Source: Archilochus colubris (taxonomy: Eukaryota > Chordata > Aves > Apodiformes > Trochilidae). From it: DNA of 64,000 nucleotides. Numbering within the stretch: position 1 is the first letter of the stretch; each line of letters begins with the position of its first letter. The stretch covers positions 28,753,121 through 28,817,120 of the forward strand of contig CM041085.1 of the NCBI GenBank assembly GCA_023079485.1. The letters are read 5' to 3'. Made by a program: the position numbers and the translations under genes. The notes under the pieces were generated by a model. The model saw only the letters and a program-made list of their open reading frames with translations, did not search any database and was not told the origin of the DNA. Below, piece by piece: positions 1 to 10,675 of the stretch.

Positions 1-3000
1 TTCTTTCACACCACAACGCTACACAAAACAGAGTAACTACACTGAAAATTATCTTTTGATGTTTGACAATGAAGAGATCAAAATTATTATTGTACTTAAA
101 CCAAAATCTCAGAGCAGTTGGTATCTAATTTCCCTTAAGAAAAGAGTGATAACTACAAAATTTCAACCTTTCATTCTCATGCTTTCTAACATACGGGAAA
201 TCCTGAAAAGCAGTCACTACACCATGTTACTCAAGCAGTAACAACTACTGCAACTGGTAAGCCTTTTACTTTGTTATTGCATTTGCCTTTTATCTAATGC
301 ATTTGTATTTCTCACTCTCATGTGCAGAGACCATGATTTCATTTTCATTCTGCACCTCCAGTATTTGGAATCATAAAACCTCATCTACCAAAGTCAACTG
401 CAAAGGGTCTCTACAGCAGCTGTCTTTGTGCCCAATCACACTGTCAGGCTATGGAGGGTCTTGGCTATGGAAAGTACCAAAAAGGGTTCAGGCATCACAT
501 TGTCCTCTGCTCACGGAGAGCTGGAGGTTCCCACTGCCACAGCTCAGGGGCTACCTGAATGCCCCCTTCAGAGAAGTCAGGTTGCTTAGCATAGCTACAG
601 GATGCCATCCACCAGCAAATAGGGGGTGGCACTGAACAGATGCAATGACAAGATGCTTTAGATATTACAGAAAGTTCTAGAAAAGCATGTTTTAAAGCCA
701 GCCTCCCCAGAGGGGAGGGTTGTTGCTGTTCAAGGCTGGAACTGCAGAGTACTGCCTGCTCCCTTTTCCTACCTCTCTGCCTAATTACTGCACATACCAA
801 CTGTAAAGGTGAAAACAAACACAGACCTAGCTAAAACTGCATGCCTTAACAATCATGCATAAAAGAAGTCAAACAATTTCCAGCAAAAACTGAAGGTAAG
901 TGACCAAGGACAAAATCTTTACAGAAACAAAACTCTGAGTTTCAACTCTACACCATTCTGTCAGCAGCTTTCTTATTTAATTGAGCCTAGTATACAACCA
1001 ACATCAAAGATACTAAGCTATTTTGTGCTGAAAATATTGGAAGTATGCTAGGAAGAGGTGGCAAACAGAAAGGATCTGTCAAAGGTAACAGATGTATCAA
1101 GGGCACCAAGCACTGTGAAGAAGGCGTTAATTATCTATGCTGAAAAAGAAAAGGTGTCTGAAGAACCGAAACTGTTTTCAAAAGATTCAACGCATTTCTA
1201 TTGTGCTCAGGAGAAAAACCTTCCTGCACCTTAGACAACATCATTTTGTGTATGTGGGTTAAAAAGAGGGTTTTTTAGGTGAGGAAACACACAATGTAGG
1301 AGCACGCTGTTTCAGAAACATGGTTTTAACTGCAAAACCTTTAATCTGTCTCACAACCAATTTGAACTGTAAATTGCATTCTTTACTCCTGCTTCTAATG
1401 GAATGGGTAACTTGCACAACCCAACTGAATCTCAAAAAATTCCAAACAACCCCCCCCCCCAAAACAAGCAAACAAACAAACAAACCAGGAAAAGAACAAC
1501 ACCTTTTTGAGCACCTTTCTATGATTTAAGACTATCTCCACAGCATTTTCAGCTCAGTGAGAACTGTTTCATTTTTCCTTTCGCTTTATCTGAAAAAAGG
1601 TGGTATATCTTGAGAACAGAACACCAATATGCAAAAAAATTACATCAGGCCAAAATTTATCACCAGAAGACCTACCCTACATATATCTTATGTTCTTATT
1701 AACTTTTCTAGACTGTATATGGTTCTAATCAGTCACAACCTAGTTCTGTGTCAGGAGAAGAAACCGATTCTTTATTATACCTATGCTCCCTCCTTCCACC
1801 TTTCCTCATAGGACTGCTGAATGGGGACTCTCCAGAGCATAATTTTGAGAAAACCAGTTAACACAAAAATTAGTCTTTTCATCTTCAACAGGAAAATGAT
1901 AATCTGAACAAATCAGAAAGATGAGCAACAAACCCAAACAAAACCAAAACACAATAAGCGCAAGGAAAACCTACTCTTTTATACAAAAGAAAGCTGAAGT
2001 GTATTTCTCTGAAGGTAATTAAAAATATTAAACGCAAGTCTGATATTGCATACTCAGCTCAATTGATGTTGCTACCATATGAGTGTGATGTACGACAAAC
2101 AACAGAACCACGGTGGTCCATGCAACTGTAAATTACATGGGCAAATTGAACAATTGCCAGCAGGGATGTAACAGGCTCTCAGAACCCTACTTCCCCAACC
2201 AGACAGAAAGCTCTTCTTTATGTCCCCTTCTCAGTATCATGCCATATACAGGGGGTGGGTAATAGTGACAACATCTGGGTAATTCACTTGGGCATCATCT
2301 GGGCATTATCAGATCCAGAGCATGGGTTTGGAAGGGATGGTTTACACAACCAAATAAATATCAACACACCTGCCAAGTAGCCTTGCAGGAGGAATTCCCT
2401 GGGTAATCCTCCATATTTCATACCTTAACTTAAAAAGGTAAATCTGTGGGACAAGACGCAGCTGAACTAAGCAATTTTTGTCAATTACCTGAGCTTCTCT
2501 TGATATATTTTAGGCTGCATCCCCATCGCCTCCCCATGAGGTACAAAGATTGATAAACACTCTGACTGGATTAACTGCTCTAAAAATTATTCAGATGTCA
2601 CAGCTGGCCAGTTTTTGACCCTTCTGGTATCAGGATTTAAGAGTTTACTGGGAAAGAACAATGCTCCTGTCAATAACTTCTACACGCTCTTACAGCTCAC
2701 AATACCTATTATGCTTCCTCAGAACCGAAGCAAAATTGGGCTCTCAAATCTCGTCCAGCTTTACACCAAACGGGGTACACCCCATTTGAATCGATACACC
2801 TGAACCTGAATAGGGTAGGCAAAAAATACAAACATTCCTAGTAGTCACTTCAGTCCTAACTGAAGTGCACAGCAATAAAAGCCTAGATAAACTGATACAG
2901 TATTTGTATTTTTTTCCATTTTACTTGAGTTCTCTATCTTCACGGAGCACAGTGAAGACAAGCCCTGAAACCATGACCTCCAAAAGCACACTTTCCATGA

Positions 3001-6000
3001 TTCACATCCACAAAGCTTGATTTTGCATACAGGAATCAAACAATTAGGTTTCTCAAATGCTTTAACTACTTACACAAACTGGGGCTTTTCCTCACCCAAG
3101 CAAGAGCACAATGTACAATTTCACATACTTCAGCATTTCACTTTTTTGCTACACACATTAAAAAAAAAAAAAAAAGTCCAAATTCTTCTTTAAGTTTCTT
3201 CTAGTGAATTGAGGATCACTTAAAAAAACCTAATTAATTACAGAATCTTGGCTTCAGAATTCAATTACATGCTAGTATATTAAAAATTCTAGAGTCCATA
3301 ACCAATGACAATAAAACCGATTACAGAATTTATAATATTTTATTTGAATACTGCAATATGAACTATAAATGTTCTCAGACCCTTTTCTTACTTGTTTGCT
3401 GCAGTTTCTTCATGCAAACAGAACAAGAACCACACTCAGGGCAAAAAGAGAGGAGAATGAACATTGCAAGCTATTGACACATCACCTCCTCACCAACTCT
3501 GAATTCTTCATTGTGCTTTATGCCTGTTCTGTGAGTCTTATTCTGGGTCTGCAAGGGTGATTCCAGGTAACTGCAGGATATAAGCTAGCATTTTTTTTTT
3601 AGCTTGTCTCAGTTTCAAAGCAAGCCCCTTACTCATGCTTTTGTTATTATTCAAAGTAAAACAACAAAACAACTCAATTACTAACAGCCTTCTGCAGTTT
3701 TCTAAACTTAGCATTTCTGTACTATAGTGTGCATATCAGGTAATATTCAGTGCAGCAGTGCATGTTCAGACACGACAACCTTGCATAAATCCTCAACTTC
3801 AATGACTGTCTTTGAAATGATTTTTTTCTTCATGCACATGTATATTGAACAGCTTAGCCTAAAAGGGGATACAGCAAGTACCCGAGTGAAGATTTTTCTT
3901 GCAACTTCCCCCGAAGAACTAAACGCCAACACTCATCCTGTTTCTCAATTACAGTATCTGCGCCAATTATAACAATAAGCTGGCAACCCCAGAGAGTACT
4001 CATTTTAAGCTCATTCTACTCAGAATGTAAAGGAAGACTTTTGACTACAATCTCCAAGGTGAAAGGCTAGCATTTTCATTTCTGAACTCCACAACCCTGG
4101 CAGGTCTTCTCAACATATTTATGCTTTGTGGAGTCCATTTTGTTTCTGTATTTATTTTTACTGAAGTTCCTCTTCTCCCTTCAAACAGTGGATATATCAC
4201 TGCATTTATAAGGAAGCCAGCCATAGACAGGTTTTGCTGCAGCTCGTTTGTTATGTCTCCTAAGAGTTTACAAACAGCTGTCCCATGCATCTCCACTGGA
4301 TACAATTTTAGTCTCCACCGGGGAAATCCAAGCTACTGCTGCCCAAACAACATAAACACAGGAAGATTTTCAATCCATCATTTCATTAATAGGAACATGT
4401 CTAATAATATAAGGGGAGGGTGTTTTGGAAGAAAGCCTATTTCAGAGCCTGAAACAGTGTAATTGCGTGGTATTGTTCTTCTGCTAGGCAGGCGCTCTCG
4501 CAAACCAGATTTTGGTGCCATGGTAGATTTCAATAAAATGAGCCTTGTTTCTCCAACACAAGTGGCTTTCAAGACCACTGACAACTTTGAATTAAATGGT
4601 AAACAGACTAAATAAGACTTGCACAGCACTGGCATTCATCTCCACTTTGAAACAATCAAGTCAGTGCCCACACATATATTTCTAGCATGACCATTATTTC
4701 TGGTTTTCTTCAAGCTGTTTTACCTGGGAAACAGCATTAAACACAGCTGTTACTAACCTACTAATTACATTCTCCTGCTCTCTTCCGTGTCAGTCTGTTG
4801 CCCGTCCCCAAACATAGAAATATCTAGAAATAACCTTTCTAATGCAGCTATTTCTATGCTGTTACATTTTTAGAGAAAAACACTGCTGTGTCCTTTCTTA
4901 TTTTGGCACATACACATACTAACTCCTCAAAAACAAAACAAAAAGCAACAACAAAAAACAAAAAACTCTCAAAATCAAAACAAAATTGAAAACAAGGCAA
5001 GATTTTTTTTTTTATCTGTGGTAAGGAGAAGCAGCTAGTCTTCAGTACTTGTTTAATTTTTTATTCCTGAGTAATAGGTGTCCTTTCATCAAAAGGCTCG
5101 ATTTACAATCATGGTCTCAGATCAACTTTTACCAGTGGGTGTCAGTGTAACAGTATAATGATATAATGGGGGGGGAACACTGAGAAAATGCAGGAAAAAA
5201 ACAACTATTAAGTTTTATTTTAAAATGCTACATTTGTAGTAAAAATGCAGAGATTTTTTTTTCCAGAACCTATTTCACAGCAGATTTATTTTGAAAGGAT
5301 CCTCTAACTTTGTTTTTTGTGTTGACCTGACAAAAGTAATCAGGTCCCATTTTTGTTTTCCAGATCTATGTCTGTTCTGCATGCATACACACGCACACCA
5401 ACATGGACATGCAGTAAATGCTTGGCATATAAGTCTTTTTCATCGTTTTGACAAAGTGCGACTGTATCTTTAATAAAAATTTCACAGCGAAGTTAAGAGG
5501 CTCTACGGACCCCAACTTATTAACCTGTTCCAATTTAACTAGTATTACTCAAGAGGTTCAAAAACCTAAAAATAGGTGTTAATCTGTGCAGACTGCCAAG
5601 GACTAATCAGTACCTGCCCTGTCACAACTGTCCCTCCTACTCATTAACGCGGGGTGGGGGAAGTACAGCACATGGGGAGGAGGTAAGAAAAGGAGAGTCA
5701 TGGGGTTTGTGGGTTTTTGCTTGTTTGTTTGCTTTAGTTTATATTTTCTGGAAGGAAAAAAAAATATATATATAGTTGGTAGAGCTCCATTTGAAAACTT
5801 GTTTCCGTGCTAGCAAGCAACGACTTCCTGAAAGCAAGGACTCCTTGAATGTCTCCCAAATCACTGTCAAAGTGATAAAATCCTTTACTTCTACAGAGCA
5901 TAAAAACAAACAAGCATGAAAAACGCTGGCCAAGTGTTAGGCGTCATTAGATGCATAACACACTAAGTTTTAAACACGCAACTTTTGTATTTTCGGACGC

Positions 6001-6539
6001 CATTATATGAATAATCTGGTCTGGTCTTTCCACATCAAAGCAACAAAGGTACATGGTGTCTGTGTTGCAGGTATATCCTCTTCCTCACTTGCTTGCTTCC
6101 CTTCAGCAAGCTGCTGGTCCTGTGCATTGGAGATAACCCTGGCAGTTACTTGCTCACATACTCAGCTGCCTTTTATTAACATAAACAGAATTACATGCTG
6201 AGTGAAAAGCAACCCGAGTTGCAGATCAGAGATTACCGGCTGCTGCAGCTACACGGACAACTGTAGCTCTGCCCCTAAAACCATACCCTAGAAAAGTGGA
6301 TTAATTTAAAAAAGTCGGCTGGGCCAGCTTGTAACTAAACTCTCAAATAAAATCAGCACAGAACTAGGTTAGTTTTTTCCGCATGTAACTCGCACTGTCC
6401 AGGATATGCCGGATTTTAGTAAAGGGAAGAAATATTTTTCCGAGCAAGCCCTCACGGGCAGATATGCAGGAAGTACTAAAATAATGTAAAACAATTCTGT
6501 AGAACCATTGTTAAGAGAAGGAAGTAAACAACGCTGGGT
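1..6539. other. AT-rich stretch without recognisable gene
   Basis: No coding exon, RNA gene or named transposable element is recognised here. The open frames present are short and have no recognisable domain. Visible low-complexity items are an A/C-rich tract with a run of C at about 1449-1490, a further A/C-rich tract at about 1928-1955, an A16 run at 3160-3175, and an A-rich tract with scattered C at about 4929-4985. A strong splice-donor-like string (AAG|GTAAGT) ends at 895, but no convincing exon pairs with it. The base composition is ordinary for vertebrate intergenic or intronic DNA and rises sharply in GC only after about 6540. Confidence 0.6.
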
Positions 6540-6793
6540 TAAAGGGAGCGGGGAGGGGTGGTGGTGGTGGTGCGCTTTCCAAGCCCCATTTGTGCGTGGC
6601 TGAACTGGAAGAGAGGGGAGGGGGGGAGTGAAAAAGTCCCCGCCAGGCCCCGAGCGGCCTCTCCCCCCTCCCATAGCCGGAGCCGCTCAGCCCGCAGCGG
6701 GCCGGACCCGGGGAGCAAATGGCTGCGGCGCTGAGCGCAGCAACGGCCGCCCCGCGCGCCGCTCCCGCAGCTGCGCCCGCGCCCCGCCGCGCG

Positions 6794-6798
6794 CCAAT
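6794..6798 (+). promoter_or_regulatory. CCAAT box in CpG-island core
   Basis: The string GCGCCAATGGCGG contains CCAAT on the plus strand within the densest CpG core. This is the NF-Y type binding site commonly found 60-100 bp upstream of a transcription start. If it is functional in this orientation, a start site near 6860-6900 on the plus strand would be expected. NF-Y sites also work in reverse, so the strand is tentative. Confidence 0.5.
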
Positions 6799-7039
6799 GG
6801 CGGCCCGCGCGCCCCTCCCCCGCGCCGCGGCCGCGCGCGACCAGACCTGTTTTTGTCTGCTTCAGCAGCAGCAGCGCTCCGGCCCGCCCGGCTCCATCCC
6901 GCCTCCCGCCACACTCCTCCTCCTCAGCCCTCTTCCCCCAACCCCCCCCTAGGCCTCCACCCCCCCCACGTTCTCTCCCGCCCGGCCTTATTTTCCATCC
7001 CTTTTCAACCATCATCCACTCATTTTAATTACGCAGAAC

Positions 7040-7051
7040 GAGTTGCAACTC
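7040..7051. other. 12-bp perfect palindrome GAGTTGCAACTC
   Basis: The sequence GAGTTGCAACTC equals its own reverse complement. It lies between CpG cores, next to an AT-rich stretch containing TTTAATTACG. The inner GTTGCAAC resembles two abutting RFX-type half sites without a spacer. A role is not shown; a chance palindrome is possible. Confidence 0.35.
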
Positions 7052-7752
7052 ATCCAGCCTGAAAGTTATATTAAAAAGAGAGAGCGGGCGAGTGTGGGGA
7101 AAGAGGACGGGGGAAGGAGAGGGAGATGGAAATAGAAAAAGCAGTTGAGGGTGGAGTTACAGCCGGCAAGGGCACGATAAACAACGCTCCCTGCCTCACA
7201 GTAGATTTTAATGCAATGTTTTATTTTAAGCTTTTTCCGAGGTCAGCAGAAACTCTCCGTGTTTCTCCCACTCTCCCCAGCCCTCTCTGAACAACAGTCC
7301 CTTTAACACACGACCTAAAGAAAAGGCGGAAAGATCCCGGGGGCCGAGCAGACCCCCGGCCTCCCAATGGCACTCGGTCCCCAGGCAGGGGCGAGGCTGG
7401 CCTGTGCCGAGCAGGCTCCGCTCCACGAGTTTCCAAGTTTCCGTATTTAGGCCGCCTCCAGGTTTCGCTGCTCTTCAAGCCACTCTCTGGAGCTAAACAA
7501 GGGCCACTAAAAGCCGAGAAGGGAGGGGGAAGGGGGGCAGTCTTGGGCAAGGAGAAGCCGCCTGCCATTTGCCTCGGCCCGGTTCTCTGAGGGGAGGGTG
7601 CTCGCCCTCAGCACGCAATCCTCCTCAGCATTTATGTGGATTTACAAAGGCACATCTGTGCGTGTTGGAGGGCCAGCCTGACGTGTTTTCTGCTCGCAGC
7701 AGCTGCGGTTTCTGAGGAAACAAGGCTGATTTTCTAGTCAGGCTGGAAGGGC

Positions 7753-7784
7753 TTTTTTTTTCTTTTTTTTTTTTTTTTTTTTTT
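7753..7784 (+). repeat. Poly-T tract in CpG island
   Basis: A T9 run (7753-7761), one C, then a T22 run (7763-7784) sit directly before the second GC-rich core. Long dT tracts are poor nucleosome substrates and are often seen beside promoters. The tract could also be the trace of a minus-strand retroposon poly-A tail, but no element body is recognised beside it. Confidence 0.85.
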
Positions 7785-7806
7785 AACCTCCCAAGCGCCT
7801 ACGTGC

Positions 7807-7835
7807 GGGGGAGGGGAAGCGGGAACGGCGGGGGG
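7807..7835 (+). other. G-quadruplex motif 1
   Basis: Four G runs (7807-7811, 7813-7816, 7821-7823, 7830-7835) are separated by loops of 1, 4 and 6 bases, which satisfies the usual intramolecular G-quadruplex pattern on the plus strand. It lies at the start of the second CpG core, just downstream of the long T tract. Confidence 0.6.
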
Positions 7836-7871
7836 AGGAGAGGCGAGAAGAGACGCCGCAGCGGAGCCGGC

Positions 7872-7890
7872 GGGGGATGGGAGGGGCGGG
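7872..7890 (+). other. G-quadruplex motif 2 overlapping an Sp1 box
   Basis: G runs at 7872-7876, 7879-7881, 7883-7886 and 7888-7890 are separated by loops of 2, 1 and 1 bases. Such short loops favour a stable parallel quadruplex. The last two runs form GGGGCGGG (7883-7890), a consensus Sp1/GC box. Overlap of quadruplex and GC box is common in vertebrate promoters. Confidence 0.65.
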
Positions 7891-8419
7891 CCGGAGCCGG
7901 CCGGGCCGGGCCGCGGCGCGGAGCTTGCCGGGAATCCGCTCGGGCTGGCTGTTCCCCGGCAGCGCTCGGTGTCGCAATCCTTCTCCTTTCCCTGTTTTTT
8001 TGTTGTTGTTGTTTTGTTTTTACTTCAGCCTTTGAAGAGGCGCGGCTGTAGCGCTAGACCTCGGAACTATCGAGGGGTGCCTCACATCGTTTGCCAAAAA
8101 TCCTTTTTAATCCTGCCAATTTAGGGAAAAAAAAAAAAAAGCCCTGAGTAACTTAAGTCCTCGCACTTCTCGGTCCTGCGGGGCGGATTTTCACGTTTTC
8201 TGCTTCCCCACCGCCCTCGGAGGGGGGCAGGCTCCTCAAAAGGTGAACGGTTAATTTAAACAGCTCCAGTTATTTAAATCGCGGCAGATTCCCAACGAGA
8301 TAACATTCTGCAGGGGATGCGCACATCTGAGCAGGGCTTAGTCCTCCCTCCCTCCCTCCCATTTCCCCAGTCCCTTTTCGAAAACCCGGCCCTGGCAACC
8401 AATAAAAACAGATTAATTC

Positions 8420-8450
8420 CAGTGCCGATGAATGATTAACTCGGGCACTG
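8420..8450. other. Imperfect hairpin CAGTGCCGA / TCGGGCACTG
   Basis: CAGTGCCGA at 8420-8428 pairs with TCGGGCACTG at 8441-8450 with one bulged base, leaving a 12-base AT-rich loop. It lies in a less GC-rich part of the island near GATTAATT and ATGATTAAC strings that resemble homeodomain-type sites. No function is assigned. Confidence 0.4.
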
Positions 8451-8512
8451 ACACACAGACCAAGGCGGCGGGGGAGGAGAGCGGGAGCGCCGGACGCTGG
8501 CGGCCGGACGGG

Positions 8513-8532
8513 CCGAGCCGAGCCGAGCCGAG
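8513..8532 (+). repeat. CCGAG pentanucleotide repeat, four copies
   Basis: Four perfect head-to-tail copies of CCGAG lie in the third CpG core. It is a short GC-rich microsatellite that could vary in length between individuals. Confidence 0.85.
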
Positions 8533-8646
8533 GGGGGCAGCCAAAGAGGGGCCCAAGCGGGGAAACGAACGGCCCCCACCCCTCAGCCACACAGCCGCCT
8601 CCCCACTTTCCCTAAAGAGCCCTGAAAACACAGGTTCGCCTTGACA

Positions 8647-8664
8647 TTTTTTTTTTTTTTTTTT
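8647..8664 (+). repeat. T18 homopolymer at the island edge
   Basis: A run of 18 T follows the last CpG core and marks the return to AT-rich DNA. No retroposon body is recognised beside it. Confidence 0.85.
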
Positions 8665-9250
8665 AAGGCCTGTGCTACCTGCATCGTGAAAAGTCAGGGA
8701 AATTAATTAATTAAAGCTTTTAAGTCTGTGGAGCGAACCCGGAGCCAACAAGGACACGGCCAGGCAAGATCATATGCTCCACGTTAAAAACCAGCGCGCC
8801 CATTCGGCTTCCCCTCTCCTACCCGCCCCCAATAAAACCTCCTAATAAGTAGAGATTAAAGAGGGGGGAGGAGGAGGAGGAAAGAAGGACACAGGGTGGG
8901 AACTACTGCTGTGCTGACAAGGGCGGGAAGGAGGAAGAAAAAAGAACAGATAAAATGCACGTGGGAAGTTTTGCTAAATTCGGTTAAATAAGGTACTAAT
9001 CGACTGTAATACCCAAAGATGTACGGTATGAGAAGCATTCGTGCTCTCTGTTCTGATACGAAAAGTGTCAGATAAAACTTTAATCCCTTGTAGCTGTTTA
9101 TTTTTAAAATGTCCATTTTCCTGTGCACACACCATAACAAATTAATTTCACTGATGTTTGGCACTTCAGATCACCGTAGCCAAGCAAGGAATTGATTCCA
9201 AGATATAAAAAGATCATGCTAACAGAATTTTCTAACTTGATTGCCTACTA
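8651..9250. other. Island shore, no recognisable gene
   Basis: This stretch passes from the CpG island into AT-rich DNA. It holds an ATTAATTAATTAA string near 8702 and a GGA-repeat purine tract at about 8864-8883. No exon or named repeat is seen. Confidence 0.5.
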
Positions 9251-9383
9251 TTAGGTACCTATGTTCATATTTAGTCACTGAAATAATTGGCCTAATTTTC
9301 AGAAATAATAAGCACTCACATTTTCAATTAATTTCAGATCTTTGAAAATTAGGCCATTACGTATCTAAATTTGACCTAGGTTT
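9251..9383. repeat. Ancient amniote palindromic repeat
   Basis: GGCCTAATTTTCAGA at 9289-9303 is mirrored by TTTGAAAATTAGGCC at 9341-9355 (14 of 15 pairs). The symmetry continues outward: a degenerate block at 9251-9280 (with TAGGTACCTA and TATTTAG) mirrors 9361-9383 (with CTAAATTTGACCTAGG). This matches the general form of an old interspersed palindromic repeat, common in turtles, crocodilians and birds, whose ends read roughly GGCCTGATTTTCAGA and TTTGAAAATCAGGCC, flanked by TTTAGG/CCTAAA blocks. I recognise the pattern from memory and cannot assign a library family name with certainty. The copy is clearly old and eroded, particularly in its centre. Confidence 0.65.
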
Positions 9384-10229
9384 GAAAATTTTGATTGTAT
9401 CTCTGAAACAACAAAACAACCCTAAAGTGATTACAACCAAATACTCCTGTAGTTAACATTAAATATGGAGAGACTAGGAAGGGAATATATATTAATTGGG
9501 TGATGGCATCTAATGCTATGGAAGCTACATGACAATTGCATTAAAAATACTCAAAGCTCAATCTGAATCTGATACTTAGATTGGTTTCAGTTATTGCCAT
9601 GGAAAAAAATACTGTAAACAACTGCAACAGAAAACAAAGCCCACCATTTACAAGCGTCAGAATTTACACAAAACATTTGGCCATATTAATCACACTTAAT
9701 GCACTTTTCTCATAAAGGAATTTTTTAAAAATCACCTTTGCTTTAAAGGGGAGAAGGACTGCGTGTCCATATATATCTCACTGAATGTAATTAAAGTATT
9801 TCTACCTGTAAAAGAGCTGTTTTTCCCACAACTTGGAAATGAACTCTTCCCTAAGTTGAGCAAGGCACAGAGGTGTCTGAAAAGAGCAGTATTAGACATA
9901 AAGGAAAAAAGATTCTTGAGAAATGCCAAAAATAATGTTTCTTTCCTCTGCCAGAGCTGGAGTCAGTTTTACCAAGCGGAAGCAGTAAAAGCCCTGTGTT
10001 TGGGCTCAAAACAAGGAAAAAAGCTTTAGCAAACATGAAACTTTTAGGAAACAACTTTGGATTCTTCTCATACATTGTGCAGTGTGTGTGAACCTGCAGT
10101 AGGTATTTGGATCACTTCTCTCGCATCCCTCCCCCTCCTTTTTAAAAGAGCTAAAAAATGCCCCCCTGCAAGCAGTGGAATGTGGAGGCTGAATAGTTTT
10201 GTTGTTGTTGTTTTATTTTTAAATTATCC
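9384..10229. other. AT-rich stretch without recognisable gene
   Basis: Only short open frames are present and none is recognisable. There is a short TTG/TTTA-rich tract near 10199-10220 at the right edge. No named repeat is seen. Confidence 0.5.
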
Positions 10230-10675
10230 AAGAAACAAAAATCCAGTCCCTGTTCCATCCTCAGCTCCTCATTCCCTTGACCCTCCGATGCAAACCCTGA
10301 AGGCAGAACGCCCCGGAGGAGGCAGCCAGGCTTCCCAAGAGGGGGTTGGCTTCTGCCTCCCCCCCACGCAAGGCAGCGGCAGCAGCAGCCGCGGCTTCTG
10401 CTGTTCGCCAAAAACCAGCGAGCCCAGTGCCCTGCTGTAATCCTTAGGTAATTTCTTTAGCTCGACCTAGGCCCTTTTTGCAGGGAAGAATCGGCTGCAG
10501 TGGCTTTAAAAGCAGTGGAGCTCCTTGCTGTTAGCGGGCCTCCCAGGCATATGGACTGTAGGAGACAACTGAGGGGTTTCCTCCAGGAATCCTGTCCCAG
10601 CCTTTCTGCAGTCGGGAGCACAGCACGCAAGGGCGCGAAGGGCGCCGCGTTCGGGGTGGTCAACGCGAGATAAAA
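10230..10675. other. Small GC-rich patch downstream of main island
   Basis: GC rises moderately, with several CpGs clustered at 10370-10400 and 10620-10670, including GGCGCGAAGGGCGCCGCG. It holds a GCGGCAGCAGCAGCCGCGG string at about 10375-10393. It is too small and weak to call a classical CpG island. It may be an outlying part of the 6.5-8.6 kb regulatory region. The short open frames crossing it are GC-driven and not recognised. Confidence 0.45.

Larger units (their letters stand above)
6540..8650. promoter_or_regulatory. Large CpG-island complex, likely promoter region
   Basis: GC and CpG content rise abruptly from the AT-rich flanks. The densest cores are at about 6640-6915, 7790-7975 and 8450-8560, with less dense stretches between. 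Visible promoter-type elements are a CCAAT box at 6794-6798, an Sp1-type GGGGCGGG at 7883-7890, two G-quadruplex motifs and several poly-pyrimidine tracts. In vertebrates such islands usually mark promoters of housekeeping or developmental genes. I find no recognisable start-codon exon on either strand, so the first exon may be untranslated, or the island may serve a non-coding RNA or an alternative promoter. The direction of transcription is not decided by the sequence. The open frames inside are GC-driven (Ala/Pro/Arg/Gly-rich) and are not called as genes. Confidence 0.8.

Noticed and set aside
6539..7062. Overlapping open frames of up to 158 codons on both strands in the CpG island
   Set aside because: They are Ala/Arg/Gly/Pro-rich in every frame and on both strands, as GC-rich DNA produces by itself, with no recognisable domain or plausible start context.
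7753..7784. Poly-T tract as the tail of a processed pseudogene on the minus strand
   Set aside because: No gene-like or SINE-like body lies next to it; the neighbouring sequence is CpG island.
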